Source: Tissierellia bacterium
Lineage (GTDB): Bacteria > Bacillota > Clostridia > Tissierellales > Tissierellaceae
Assembly: GCA_012520755.1 (NCBI GenBank)
Contig: JAAYNS010000100.1
Span: forward strand, 1-40,815
Length of the DNA stretch: 40,815 bases
Reading direction: 5' to 3'
Under the pieces are notes generated by a model. The model worked only from the letters and a program-made list of their open reading frames with translations. It ran no database searches and had not been told where the DNA came from. Made by a program: the position numbers and the translations under genes. Below are positions 1-8,270 of the stretch, piece by piece (positions within the stretch are counted from its first letter, which is position 1; each line of letters begins with the position of its first letter).

Positions 1-15
1 AAGAAAGGTGATGTT

Positions 16-2850
16 ATGAGAAGAAGAATGAAAAAAATGATACTATCAATATTAGCCGCTACTAGCTTGTTTGCTTACACAGGACCTGTCTTTGCTAATG
101 AAATTGCTGTTACAATGCCTGCAACTATATATGAAACTTCTAGTTCAGAGAATATTGCTTCAGGTGTTGTACATGAACATATACTAAGATTTACTAATGA
201 TGGCTGGTGGAACATAAATGTTACAAGAGTCGATTTAACTAATCCTTATGTTGAAATTAAGGGACTTATTAATCCTGATGGAATACCTAAGAGAAGTACA
301 GTCAGTAACTTAGTTGATACTTATAATGCTGTAGCTGCAGTAAATGCTGATTACTTTAATTATCAGCCTGTAGCATCTTCCCTGGGACCACTTATAAATA
401 ATGGAGAACTAATTTCAACTTCACACTTTAATTTTGCACAAGCTCTCCCTACTTTCTTCTTAGATAGTAATAATAATGCATCTATAACTTATTTAGATAA
501 TAAGATGACTGCCCTTAACAATTCTAAAGGGACTCAAGCTTTTATTGGTGCAATTAATAAGGTTGACACTTATTTTAGCGAAGTAAAACTTCTTAATAAG
601 TATTGGGGAGATAAGTCTCCAGGGAATACTTATCGTCAAGATCTAACAGAGATATTAGTTGTAAATGGTATGGTTGTTGATAAAAGGATAGGTGGAGACC
701 CCTTTACTATACCTACTACTGATAATTCATACGTACTATCAGTAAGAACAAATGCCCTAGATTCCTTTGAAATAGGAGATCAAGTCTCCCTGGAAATATC
801 AACTACTCCAGATGTAAATGATATTAAGTTTGCTATCGGTGGTGGCAGTATAGTTCTAAACAATGGGCAAACAACTCTTACTAATATTATTAATAAAGGT
901 CTTGAACCTCGTACTGGAATAGGTATCAATAGAGATAGTAGTGAAATAATATTAGTAACTATTGATGGTAGAGGCTCTTCATTTGTAGGGGTAAGCCAAG
1001 AAATGTTAGGTGCTATATTAAGAGAACTTGGGGCCTATAATGGTATGAATCTTGACGGTGGCGGTTCTACTACAATGGCTATTAAAGCTAAAGATCAAGA
1101 AAAAGCTACAGTTGTCAATAAACCTTCTGAAGGAAGTCAACGATCTATAGTAAACTCTGTTGGGGTATTTTCAGATGCACCAGTAGGAAAACTATCCTAT
1201 ATTAGAATAAGCACTGACGAAACAAAAATGTTTGAAAATACTACTAGGTATTTTAATGTTAAAGGATATGACGAAAATCATAATCCACTTGCTCTTAATG
1301 AAGATCGCATCACCTTCTCCACATCAGGTATAGAAGGCTCATTTGAAGGAAATAAGTTTAGAGCAAGCTCATCAGGAAATGGGAAAATTATAGCTAAGTA
1401 CAATGGAAAAACTAGTGAAATAGATATAGAAGTATTAGGTCCTGTTGTTGATTTAGAAACTAATAACAAGGAAATAAATATTGATACTAATAGTCAATAC
1501 ACTTTTGGTGACTTCTATGGAAAAGATAAAAATGGTACAAAAGCAAAAGTATATATGGATGATATTGTCTTCAATATTCTCGGAAATATAGGAGAAATCA
1601 GAGATGGATCCTTCTACAGTGTAGATCAGCCTACAGGCGGTGCAATCTCAGTTTATCTTGGCAATAGTGTTGAGAACATCTTAGTTTCAGTTGGTTCACA
1701 AGCTCAATTTGTATCAGGTTTTGAAACATTAGAAGGTATAAATCCTTCCTCATATCCTGATACAGTCACAGCTAATTTAAGTTTAAGTGAAGACAAGTAC
1801 CAAGGAAATTATAGCTTGAACTTAAACTATGATTTCACTCAAGCTACAAACACTAGAGCTGCCTATATAAACTTTACTGAAAATGATAAACCAGGTATTA
1901 CTTTAGAAGAAAAGCCACAAAAACTTGGACTTTGGGTAAAAGGAGATGGAAATGGCATCTGGTTAAGGGGCACCATAAGGGATGCTAGTGGTAAGGAACA
2001 TATATTGGATTTTATCAAGTCATTAAGTTCTAGTGAATGGCAATATGTTACTGCTGATATACCGAAAACAGTATCTTATCCAATTACTCTAGAAAGAATA
2101 TATGCGGTAGAAACGGATGCTAACAAAATTCCAAGTGGAAGTATATTATTAGACGAATTAACAGCTTATTATCCAACACCTATTGGAAATTTAGAATTGC
2201 CTACTCCGACTGTGGTTGAGGATGAATTAAGAACAAAACAAGACCTTGATAAAAATGGTTTTTCATTTGTAGTTACAAGAGAACCAAAGGGACTGGAAGA
2301 AATAGTAGGTCTTGATACTATTAGTAGAATAAAATCAATAGTTTCAGATAGTGCAATTACCGTACTATTAAATGGTGGCTCTGAAGATTTCAAAAATGAA
2401 TTAGGCAATAACTCAATAGTTGACACCACTAATGCATATAGTGTAACTAAACACACGGACACTCTATTCTTCAATATTAATTCATCAAATGGTGGTATAA
2501 GAGCTACTGATTCAAGCCAATGGGCTAAGCTAATTAATGATCTGGAAAATAGAACTGAAACAAATTTTGTACTCTTCCTACCAACACCTATATTTGGTTC
2601 TAATGGTTTTAAAGATACACTAGAAGCAGACCTCCTACATTCAAAACTTGTAGAGGCCAAGGCAAAGGGCAAAAATGTATTTGTAGTTTATGGTGGAAAC
2701 AATACAAATAGTGATTTAATCGATGGTGTAAGATATATTAGTTTAAATACTAATCAAATAACAAGCAGTGAAGATTTAAAGAATATTGCAGTAGTTGAAT
2801 TTGTAGTAAATGCCAACAAAATAACCTATGAAATAAATAAACTATATTAA
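16..2850 (+). CDS. Exported phosphodiester glycosidase (NAGPA-like) family protein with a C-terminal metallophosphatase-like region
   Basis: Signal peptide MKKMILSILAATSLFAYTGPVFA; GIGINRDSSEIILVTIDGRG...NLDGGGSTTM is typical of the NAGPA/phosphodiester glycosidase domain; C-terminal FVLFLPTPIFG...VFVVYGGNN...DGVRYISL. Confidence 0.8.
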   Translation: MRRRMKKMILSILAATSLFAYTGPVFANEIAVTMPATIYETSSSENIASGVVHEHILRFTNDGWWNINVTRVDLTNPYVEIKGLINPDGIPKRSTVSNLVDTYNAVAAVNADYFNYQPVASSLGPLINNGELISTSHFNFAQALPTFFLDSNNNASITYLDNKMTALNNSKGTQAFIGAINKVDTYFSEVKLLNKYWGDKSPGNTYRQDLTEILVVNGMVVDKRIGGDPFTIPTTDNSYVLSVRTNALDSFEIGDQVSLEISTTPDVNDIKFAIGGGSIVLNNGQTTLTNIINKGLEPRTGIGINRDSSEIILVTIDGRGSSFVGVSQEMLGAILRELGAYNGMNLDGGGSTTMAIKAKDQEKATVVNKPSEGSQRSIVNSVGVFSDAPVGKLSYIRISTDETKMFENTTRYFNVKGYDENHNPLALNEDRITFSTSGIEGSFEGNKFRASSSGNGKIIAKYNGKTSEIDIEVLGPVVDLETNNKEINIDTNSQYTFGDFYGKDKNGTKAKVYMDDIVFNILGNIGEIRDGSFYSVDQPTGGAISVYLGNSVENILVSVGSQAQFVSGFETLEGINPSSYPDTVTANLSLSEDKYQGNYSLNLNYDFTQATNTRAAYINFTENDKPGITLEEKPQKLGLWVKGDGNGIWLRGTIRDASGKEHILDFIKSLSSSEWQYVTADIPKTVSYPITLERIYAVETDANKIPSGSILLDELTAYYPTPIGNLELPTPTVVEDELRTKQDLDKNGFSFVVTREPKGLEEIVGLDTISRIKSIVSDSAITVLLNGGSEDFKNELGNNSIVDTTNAYSVTKHTDTLFFNINSSNGGIRATDSSQWAKLINDLENRTETNFVLFLPTPIFGSNGFKDTLEADLLHSKLVEAKAKGKNVFVVYGGNNTNSDLIDGVRYISLNTNQITSSEDLKNIAVVEFVVNANKITYEINKLY

Positions 2851-2886
2851 AACAGAAAAAGATTTAGGGTCTCCTAAATCTTTTTC
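2851..2886. terminator. Bidirectional rho-independent terminator between the NAGPA-like gene and mbl
   Basis: aaaaagatttagg-gtct-cctaaatcttttt hairpin with A and T tracts. Confidence 0.8.
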
Positions 2887-3912
2887 TTATCTATATCTAG
2901 ATGCTCTTCCTTCATCCGAATTCTTTTCTAGTACCTCTACCCAATCAAGGGACTTCCCTGTTCCAATGGCAACACATTCTACAGCATTTTCAGCAACTTT
3001 AGTGGTAATACCTGTTGTCTTTTGGATAAGCTTGTCCATTCCATAAAGAAGGGATCCGCCACCAGTCATCAGTATACCACGAGTGCTAATATCAGCTGCT
3101 AATTCAGGAGGTGTTTTTTCTAGAACCTCATGGATAGTTTCAATTATTTCTTGAACAGGTTCTTTTAATGCCTCCAGCATATCTGAAGATCCTACTTCAA
3201 CATTCATAGGAAGCCCTGTAAGTAGGTTTCTCCCCTTTACATTCATGAATTTCTCTTCATCATATGGATATGCGCAACCTACATTTAACTTTAGTTCTTC
3301 TGCAGATCTTTCACCTATCATCATATTATATCTTTTTCTAATATATCTGGTAATGGCATCATCACAATCATCACCAGCAATTTTTATGGATTCACTTAAG
3401 ACAATGCCCCCTAAAGAAATAACTGCTACATCTGTAGTTCCACCGCCTATATCCACTATCATATTGCCATTTGCCTCTGTAATATCTAGTCCTGCTCCTA
3501 TAGCAGCAGCAATTGGCTCTTCAATTAAGTAAGTCTTACTTGCTCCAGCTTCATTACTCGCCTCTATTACCGCTCTTTTTTCTACTTCGGTAACTCCACT
3601 AGGAACACATATTATCAATCTTGGTTTTAAAATCATTCTGCCTAAAGCTTTTTGAATAAAATATTTTAACATTCTTTGAGTAATATCATAATCAGAGATT
3701 ACTCCATCCTTTAGTGGACGTAAGGCAACAATATTTCCAGGGGTTCTACCAAGCATTTTTCTAGCATCTTCACCTACAGCTAAAAATTTATTAGTATATT
3801 GATCTATAGCTACAACAGAAGGCTCTTTTAAAACAACTCCTTTTCCTTTGATATATACTAAAATACTTGCTGTTCCTAGGTCAATTCCAACATCTGTTCT
3901 TAGAGCTGCCAC
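2887..3912 (-). CDS. mbl: MreB/Mbl family rod-shape actin homologue
   Basis: VGIDLGTASILVYIKGKGVVLKEPSVVAID; MIVDIGGGTTDVAVISLGG; located next to spoIIID as in Bacillus. Confidence 0.9.
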   Translation of the reverse strand: MAALRTDVGIDLGTASILVYIKGKGVVLKEPSVVAIDQYTNKFLAVGEDARKMLGRTPGNIVALRPLKDGVISDYDITQRMLKYFIQKALGRMILKPRLIICVPSGVTEVEKRAVIEASNEAGASKTYLIEEPIAAAIGAGLDITEANGNMIVDIGGGTTDVAVISLGGIVLSESIKIAGDDCDDAITRYIRKRYNMMIGERSAEELKLNVGCAYPYDEEKFMNVKGRNLLTGLPMNVEVGSSDMLEALKEPVQEIIETIHEVLEKTPPELAADISTRGILMTGGGSLLYGMDKLIQKTTGITTKVAENAVECVAIGTGKSLDWVEVLEKNSDEGRASRYR

Positions 3913-4112
3913 ATTATCCCTCCTTTGATACCGTAATTAATAAATTCTACATAAATATCCAAAATCCTTTTTATCTAGAACTATTTAAGTATTCCATATC
4001 ATATATTATCAAATATAACCATGGAAGACAATGTAAAATTACGTTTAATCGTAGACTATTCATAAATTTTTCATAATTAATAAGCCTGAACAATAAAATG
4101 TTTTCTTCTAAA

Positions 4113-4147
4113 AAAAATCTACCCATTTATTTTAAGGGTAGATTTTT
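4113..4147 (-). terminator. Rho-independent terminator downstream of the RiPP cassette
   Basis: aaaatctaccc-(atttattttaa)-gggtagattttt perfect stem with T tract read on the minus strand. Confidence 0.8.
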
Positions 4148-4158
4148 AATAATTCAAT

Positions 4159-4302
4159 TTACCAAGGCCTGCAATAGGGGCCACAACCATTAACAGGTCC
4201 ACAGTCATCTGGGTAACAACCATCTGTATCCAGTGGATAACAACCGCTAGTCATATGTATTTCCTCTTCTACAACATCCTCAATAGTTAGAAGCTCAATC
4301 AT
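4159..4302 (-). CDS. Putative 47-aa Cys-rich RiPP precursor peptide: MIELLTIEDVVEEEIHMTSGCYPLDTDGCYPDDCGPVNGCGPYCRPW
   Basis: ATG 2 nt after the maturase stop; GGGGGTG ribosome-binding site overlapping the maturase 3' end; acidic leader then a 5-Cys core; terminator follows; absent from the supplied ORF track, evidently because of its length. Confidence 0.85.
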   Translation of the reverse strand: MIELLTIEDVVEEEIHMTSGCYPLDTDGCYPDDCGPVNGCGPYCRPW

Positions 4303-4304
4303 GT

Positions 4305-5513
4305 TTACACCCCCAATCCATTTATAAATTCATCTATATCATACCACTCCCCATCATATGGGTTGTATGTACAATACCATGGTTTCTCTCTTAAATCTCC
4401 ATTAAGGGAATCAGGTCGACAATCATGGCAAGCATAACGATATTCGCAATGCTTACATTCATTCACTTGATCTTTCGTAAAGTCTATAAGATTATGCTTG
4501 ATAATATCTTTTAACTTGTCTTCTTTAATATTCCCATGTTTTACCCTTCTCTCCATAACACAAGGATAAACATTTAAGTCCACATCAATATATAATCTAT
4601 TTGAAAAGCAATTATGTCCTTGCATATTTTTTTCTATAGCCTTGGGAGTTATCTTTTTTTGAAAATGTTTCTTAGTAATTAATTTTTGTTTTAGTAAATC
4701 TTTATCGTATAGGTCCAAATTCGCTCTTCCTGACAACCTTACAAAATCATATCCAGACTTAGGATGAAGAGTCCCAATATGGTTTTCACCAACTTCTATA
4801 TCTTTCATTCTTACATTTGCAACACGGAAAGGAATTTCATTTTCTTTTAATAGTTCTATTGTGCATGTAAGATTATTATAGGACCCCATTGACTTTGTTA
4901 CCTTATCATGTTCAGAAGGAATATTAGAGTAAAGAGACAAAGCTACTTGGCTAATATTATTATCAATTAACTCCTTAATATCATTGTCCTTTATCAATGT
5001 GCCGTTAGTAAATATTTCAATAAACTCAAACTTATTTTTTATATACCTTAACATTTTAGATAGCTTGTCCCCAAGAACATAAGGCTCCCCTCCAATTAAT
5101 TGGATGCGCCTTACCCCCATATCTTCTAACATATCAACGGCATAACAAAAATCCGAGAACTTCATTATGCTATTTGAATACTCATGATATTCAGCCTCAT
5201 TATAACAATGAATACAACGAAGATTACAAGACTTGGTAACTTCAATCCATGCAAATGTTATGTTTGCCTTTTTTATGATTGCTTTATTAAACGCCTTATT
5301 TTCTATTGTTAGAATTTCATAATCCAAAAGTTCTTTTAGAAAAGTATTTTCAGACATAGAAAGCTCTTTTTCCTTTGGTGATAAAAAATGATTAATCATA
5401 TTTAAACCTGATTGATTAATGGAATAAAGACGCCTTTTTTTCAGATCATAAATACAATGTTTTTTTGCACCTTTAACAACATGAATATGATTATGTAAAT
5501 AATAGGTATCCAA
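4305..5513 (-). CDS. Radical SAM/SPASM peptide maturase
   Basis: CxxxCxxC motif in TKSCNLRCIHCYNEAEY; SPASM-type Cys set C(X)nC...CKHCEYRYACHDC...C near the C-terminus; N-terminal region resembling PqqD/RRE (YDLKKRRLYSINQSGLNMINHFL). Confidence 0.9.
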   Translation of the reverse strand: MDTYYLHNHIHVVKGAKKHCIYDLKKRRLYSINQSGLNMINHFLSPKEKELSMSENTFLKELLDYEILTIENKAFNKAIIKKANITFAWIEVTKSCNLRCIHCYNEAEYHEYSNSIMKFSDFCYAVDMLEDMGVRRIQLIGGEPYVLGDKLSKMLRYIKNKFEFIEIFTNGTLIKDNDIKELIDNNISQVALSLYSNIPSEHDKVTKSMGSYNNLTCTIELLKENEIPFRVANVRMKDIEVGENHIGTLHPKSGYDFVRLSGRANLDLYDKDLLKQKLITKKHFQKKITPKAIEKNMQGHNCFSNRLYIDVDLNVYPCVMERRVKHGNIKEDKLKDIIKHNLIDFTKDQVNECKHCEYRYACHDCRPDSLNGDLREKPWYCTYNPYDGEWYDIDEFINGLGV

Positions 5514-5592
5514 CTTTCAACCTCCATAGAATTTATATATCGAATTGTAAAATTAGACAACAATAATTCTACCAAAAAATACATTTAAATTT

Positions 5593-5621
5593 ATTATACA
5601 TAATCATAGGTCCAGTTACAA
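5593..5621 (-). promoter_or_regulatory. Candidate vegetative promoter of the RiPP cassette
   Basis: Minus strand TTGTAA-17 nt-TATAAT (-35 at 5616-5621, -10 at 5593-5598). Confidence 0.5.
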
Positions 5622-5631
5622 CAAAAACATG

Positions 5632-5660
5632 AAAAAGGTCCCAGCCCCTGGAACCTATTC
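5632..5660 (-). terminator. Rho-independent terminator of spoIIID
   Basis: Minus strand AGGTTCCAG-GGG-CTGGGACCT followed by TTTTT. Confidence 0.7.
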
Positions 5661-5912
5661 AGCTTTTACAGTCTCATATTTTAATTTAGTTGCTTTCCCG
5701 CCTCTTATATGACGTTCGGCTTTGTTAATTTCTAAAATTTCCTTTACCATAGATGCCACAAGAGGGTTTATCTTTGGAAGACGCTCAGTTACATCCTTGT
5801 GTACAGTGCTCTTACTAACTCCAAATACTGAAGCTGCTTGTCTGACTGTAGCCTTTTCACTAAGTATATATTTGGCAATCTCTAAAGCTCTTTCCTCTAT
5901 ATAATCTTTCAC
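5655..5912 (-). CDS. spoIIID: Stage III sporulation transcriptional regulator SpoIIID
   Basis: MKDYIEERALEIAKYILSEKATVRQAASVFGVSKSTVHKDVTERLPKINP; HTH; synteny with mbl. Confidence 0.95.
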   Translation of the reverse strand: MKDYIEERALEIAKYILSEKATVRQAASVFGVSKSTVHKDVTERLPKINPLVASMVKEILEINKAERHIRGGKATKLKYETVKAE

Positions 5913-5962
5913 CTTTTTAACCCCCTTCTATTTAAGGACTTTTAATACATACTTATGCGTAT

Positions 5963-6757
5963 TTACTCAGTAATAGAACGTGGATCAATCTTTAAACCAT
6001 CTTTACTTACTTCATAATGTAAATGTGGCTCCATTTTCATTTCAATTTTTGCAGTATCGCCTACGACACTTATGGAATCTCCAGCATTTACATTAACCCC
6101 GGCTTTTACCATTTCTTTAGTTCCTAAATTTGAGTATTTTGATTCTAAACCATTGCCATGATCAATAATTATACATATTCCCCATAAGTCATCCTCAATT
6201 ACTTCCTTAACCGTGCCACTTAAAGGGGCTTTTACCTCTGCTCCTATAGGAGCTTTAATATCAATTCCACCATGATATCTCCATTCATCTAGTGTGGTAG
6301 AATATATCAATTTTTCGTCTGAAAAACTTGTTATAATTTCCCCATCTACAGGCAAGAACCTTGCCTTCTCTTCATCCATTACTAAGTTCTTGTCTTCATC
6401 ATCATCTTCTTCCTCATAATCATCTATGAACTCAATCCTTTCTATCTCTTCAGTTGATGTTTCAACAACTTCATTTTCATTTACTAGTTCATCATCTAAC
6501 TCATTATTATTGAGTATTTCTTCATTAGGGACTCCATCTATATGTGATACCTCGATATTCTCAGGAGTTGAAGCCTTTTCATAATCTTCATTTTCTATTT
6601 CTTCTAGAATTACTAACTCTTCATCTGCTCCATTCCTAGCCTCCCTTAGTTCACTTGTTGAAACATATATTGTTCCTGCTGCCACTACACAAACACAAAT
6701 AAAAAGAATGAGTAAAAATCCATTTTGCCTTAAAAAAGTTATAATTTTTTCTTTCAC
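5963..6757 (-). CDS. spoIIQ: SpoIIQ-like membrane-anchored M23 (LytM) family protein
   Basis: N-terminal TM, acidic linker, HGGIDIKAPIGAEV...DHGNGLESKYSNL...PHLHYEV; position between spoIID and spoIIID. Confidence 0.8.
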   Translation of the reverse strand: MKEKIITFLRQNGFLLILFICVCVVAAGTIYVSTSELREARNGADEELVILEEIENEDYEKASTPENIEVSHIDGVPNEEILNNNELDDELVNENEVVETSTEEIERIEFIDDYEEEDDDEDKNLVMDEEKARFLPVDGEIITSFSDEKLIYSTTLDEWRYHGGIDIKAPIGAEVKAPLSGTVKEVIEDDLWGICIIIDHGNGLESKYSNLGTKEMVKAGVNVNAGDSISVVGDTAKIEMKMEPHLHYEVSKDGLKIDPRSITE

Positions 6758-6910
6758 TTCTCCACCTCCAATAGTAGTATTATTTCCACAATGTAGAAAT
6801 TAATACATATGGCGGAAAATATTTAAATAATTTTTCTCTAAGTAATATATAAAAGAAATCTAAGCTCATGATAAAAAGAACAGTAAGAGTATTTTTTAGT
6901 GTTCTTATAA

Positions 6911-6932
6911 AAAAGATAGGAGTTTCCTCCTA
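6911..6932 (-). terminator. Terminator overlapping the spoIID stop codon
   Basis: Minus strand GATAGGAG-GAAA-CTCCTATC followed by TTTTTT. Confidence 0.65.
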
Positions 6933-7973
6933 TCTAATTTCAACTCCCGAATAATAATGCTCAAGGATTTCTAAATAATTACTCCCCTTATTAGCCATGC
7001 CATTTGCTCCCCATTGACTCATTCCAACTCCATGACCATAGCCATAAGTAGTTATATCAATAATGTTTAAATCCTTATCATAAGCTATAATAAAATTTGT
7101 TGAATTAAGTCCAAATAATTCCCTAAATTTTGTGCCATCTATTATTACATTACCAATTGCAATTTTCTTGATTCTTCCACTATTAGTTTTCTCAATAAGC
7201 TTTATTTTCTCATAGAAATTTTCTAGGGTTATAGCTGCATTAGAATAATTTTCGCTTATTTTATTAACAAATTCATCCCCAGTCATAGTAGTAATGCTCT
7301 TGAACTTAGGTGATTCTTCTTCAAAAGGACTAATAACAGATTTTAGATATGGTAAATCTTGCGAGTAAACATTTACAACATCCTCAGTCATTCCGCCACT
7401 TGTAGAATGATAAAGGGGTTCTATGATTTGTCCTTGGTAATATATTAGTATTCCTTTTGTAGACTCTACAGCCTCTGAAATTTTACTCCAATATTTTTCT
7501 TCCCATTCCTCACCATGTATTTTTTTTAGTTCATCTAAGGATAAATATGCTTGACAGTGAACCCCTATACATAATGGGGCTTTTTTATGATCAGGATGAC
7601 CTTCTTGGTCGTATTTTATACTTCTACTTACTGCATAAGTCCTGGCGGCTATTGCCTGAGCTTTTAAAGCTTCAATGTGAAATTCTGCTGGCATCTCTGC
7701 AGATACCACTCCCTTAATATACTCTTCTAAGTCAAGTTCCAACACCTTATCATTGTAGGGGTTATAAACTCTTATAGTATCTATAAGGTTTTTCCTATTG
7801 TTTTTAGCTTGATCTGATATTATGATTTTAGCTGGTTCCCTATTGTTATTATCAAAGCCTTCCCCTGATACAGCGTTCTCTCTAGGTACAAAATTAATGG
7901 TCTTAACAATAACTGTTGGCATAATAATAGTTATTATCAAGACCGAAAACAAGTAAATCACTAATCTTCTCAT
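6930..7973 (-). CDS. spoIID: Stage II sporulation protein D (lytic transglycosylase)
   Basis: LEEYIKGVVSAEMPAEFHIEALKAQAIAARTYAVSR; GYGHGVGMSQWGANGMANKG. Confidence 0.95.
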   Translation of the reverse strand: MRRLVIYLFSVLIITIIMPTVIVKTINFVPRENAVSGEGFDNNNREPAKIIISDQAKNNRKNLIDTIRVYNPYNDKVLELDLEEYIKGVVSAEMPAEFHIEALKAQAIAARTYAVSRSIKYDQEGHPDHKKAPLCIGVHCQAYLSLDELKKIHGEEWEEKYWSKISEAVESTKGILIYYQGQIIEPLYHSTSGGMTEDVVNVYSQDLPYLKSVISPFEEESPKFKSITTMTGDEFVNKISENYSNAAITLENFYEKIKLIEKTNSGRIKKIAIGNVIIDGTKFRELFGLNSTNFIIAYDKDLNIIDITTYGYGHGVGMSQWGANGMANKGSNYLEILEHYYSGVEIR

Positions 7974-8049
7974 ATCATCCCCTCATCTCCCCAGTATAAT
8001 AAATACTATGAATGAGGATTAGCTAATAGAACAGAAATAGTTCTTGTGT

Positions 8050-8262
8050 CAATTCACAGTTCACAATTGTTTAGGTCATTCTATCGGGTTAAAACCCTTG
8101 CTTCTACAACTTGATAGCAAGCTAGGCCACCTTAGAATAACAACAAAAAAGAGAAGATTCTTAGAAAAATCTTCTCTTTTTACTATTATAATAATTGCAA
8201 ATTATTAATTATCTAATTTTATTTTGTTTTAATTGTGCATTGTGAATTGTGAATTGTTCATT
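8050..8262. repeat. Intergenic element with heptad-repeat ends in inverted orientation; contains a terminator hairpin
   Basis: Left caattcacagttcacaattg; right aattgtgcattgtgaattgtgaattg (reverse complement of the same heptads); inner gtcattct...agaataac. Confidence 0.5.
8143..8180 (-). terminator. Rho-independent terminator downstream of murA
   Basis: aaaaaagagaagatt-cttagaaa-aatcttctcttttt. Confidence 0.75.
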
Positions 8263-8270
8263 ATTGCATT

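Noticed and set aside
2169-2672. Minus-strand ORF (167 aa) inside the NAGPA-family gene
   Set aside because: Antisense to a signal-peptide-bearing 944-aa gene; Ser/Leu-rich with no domain.
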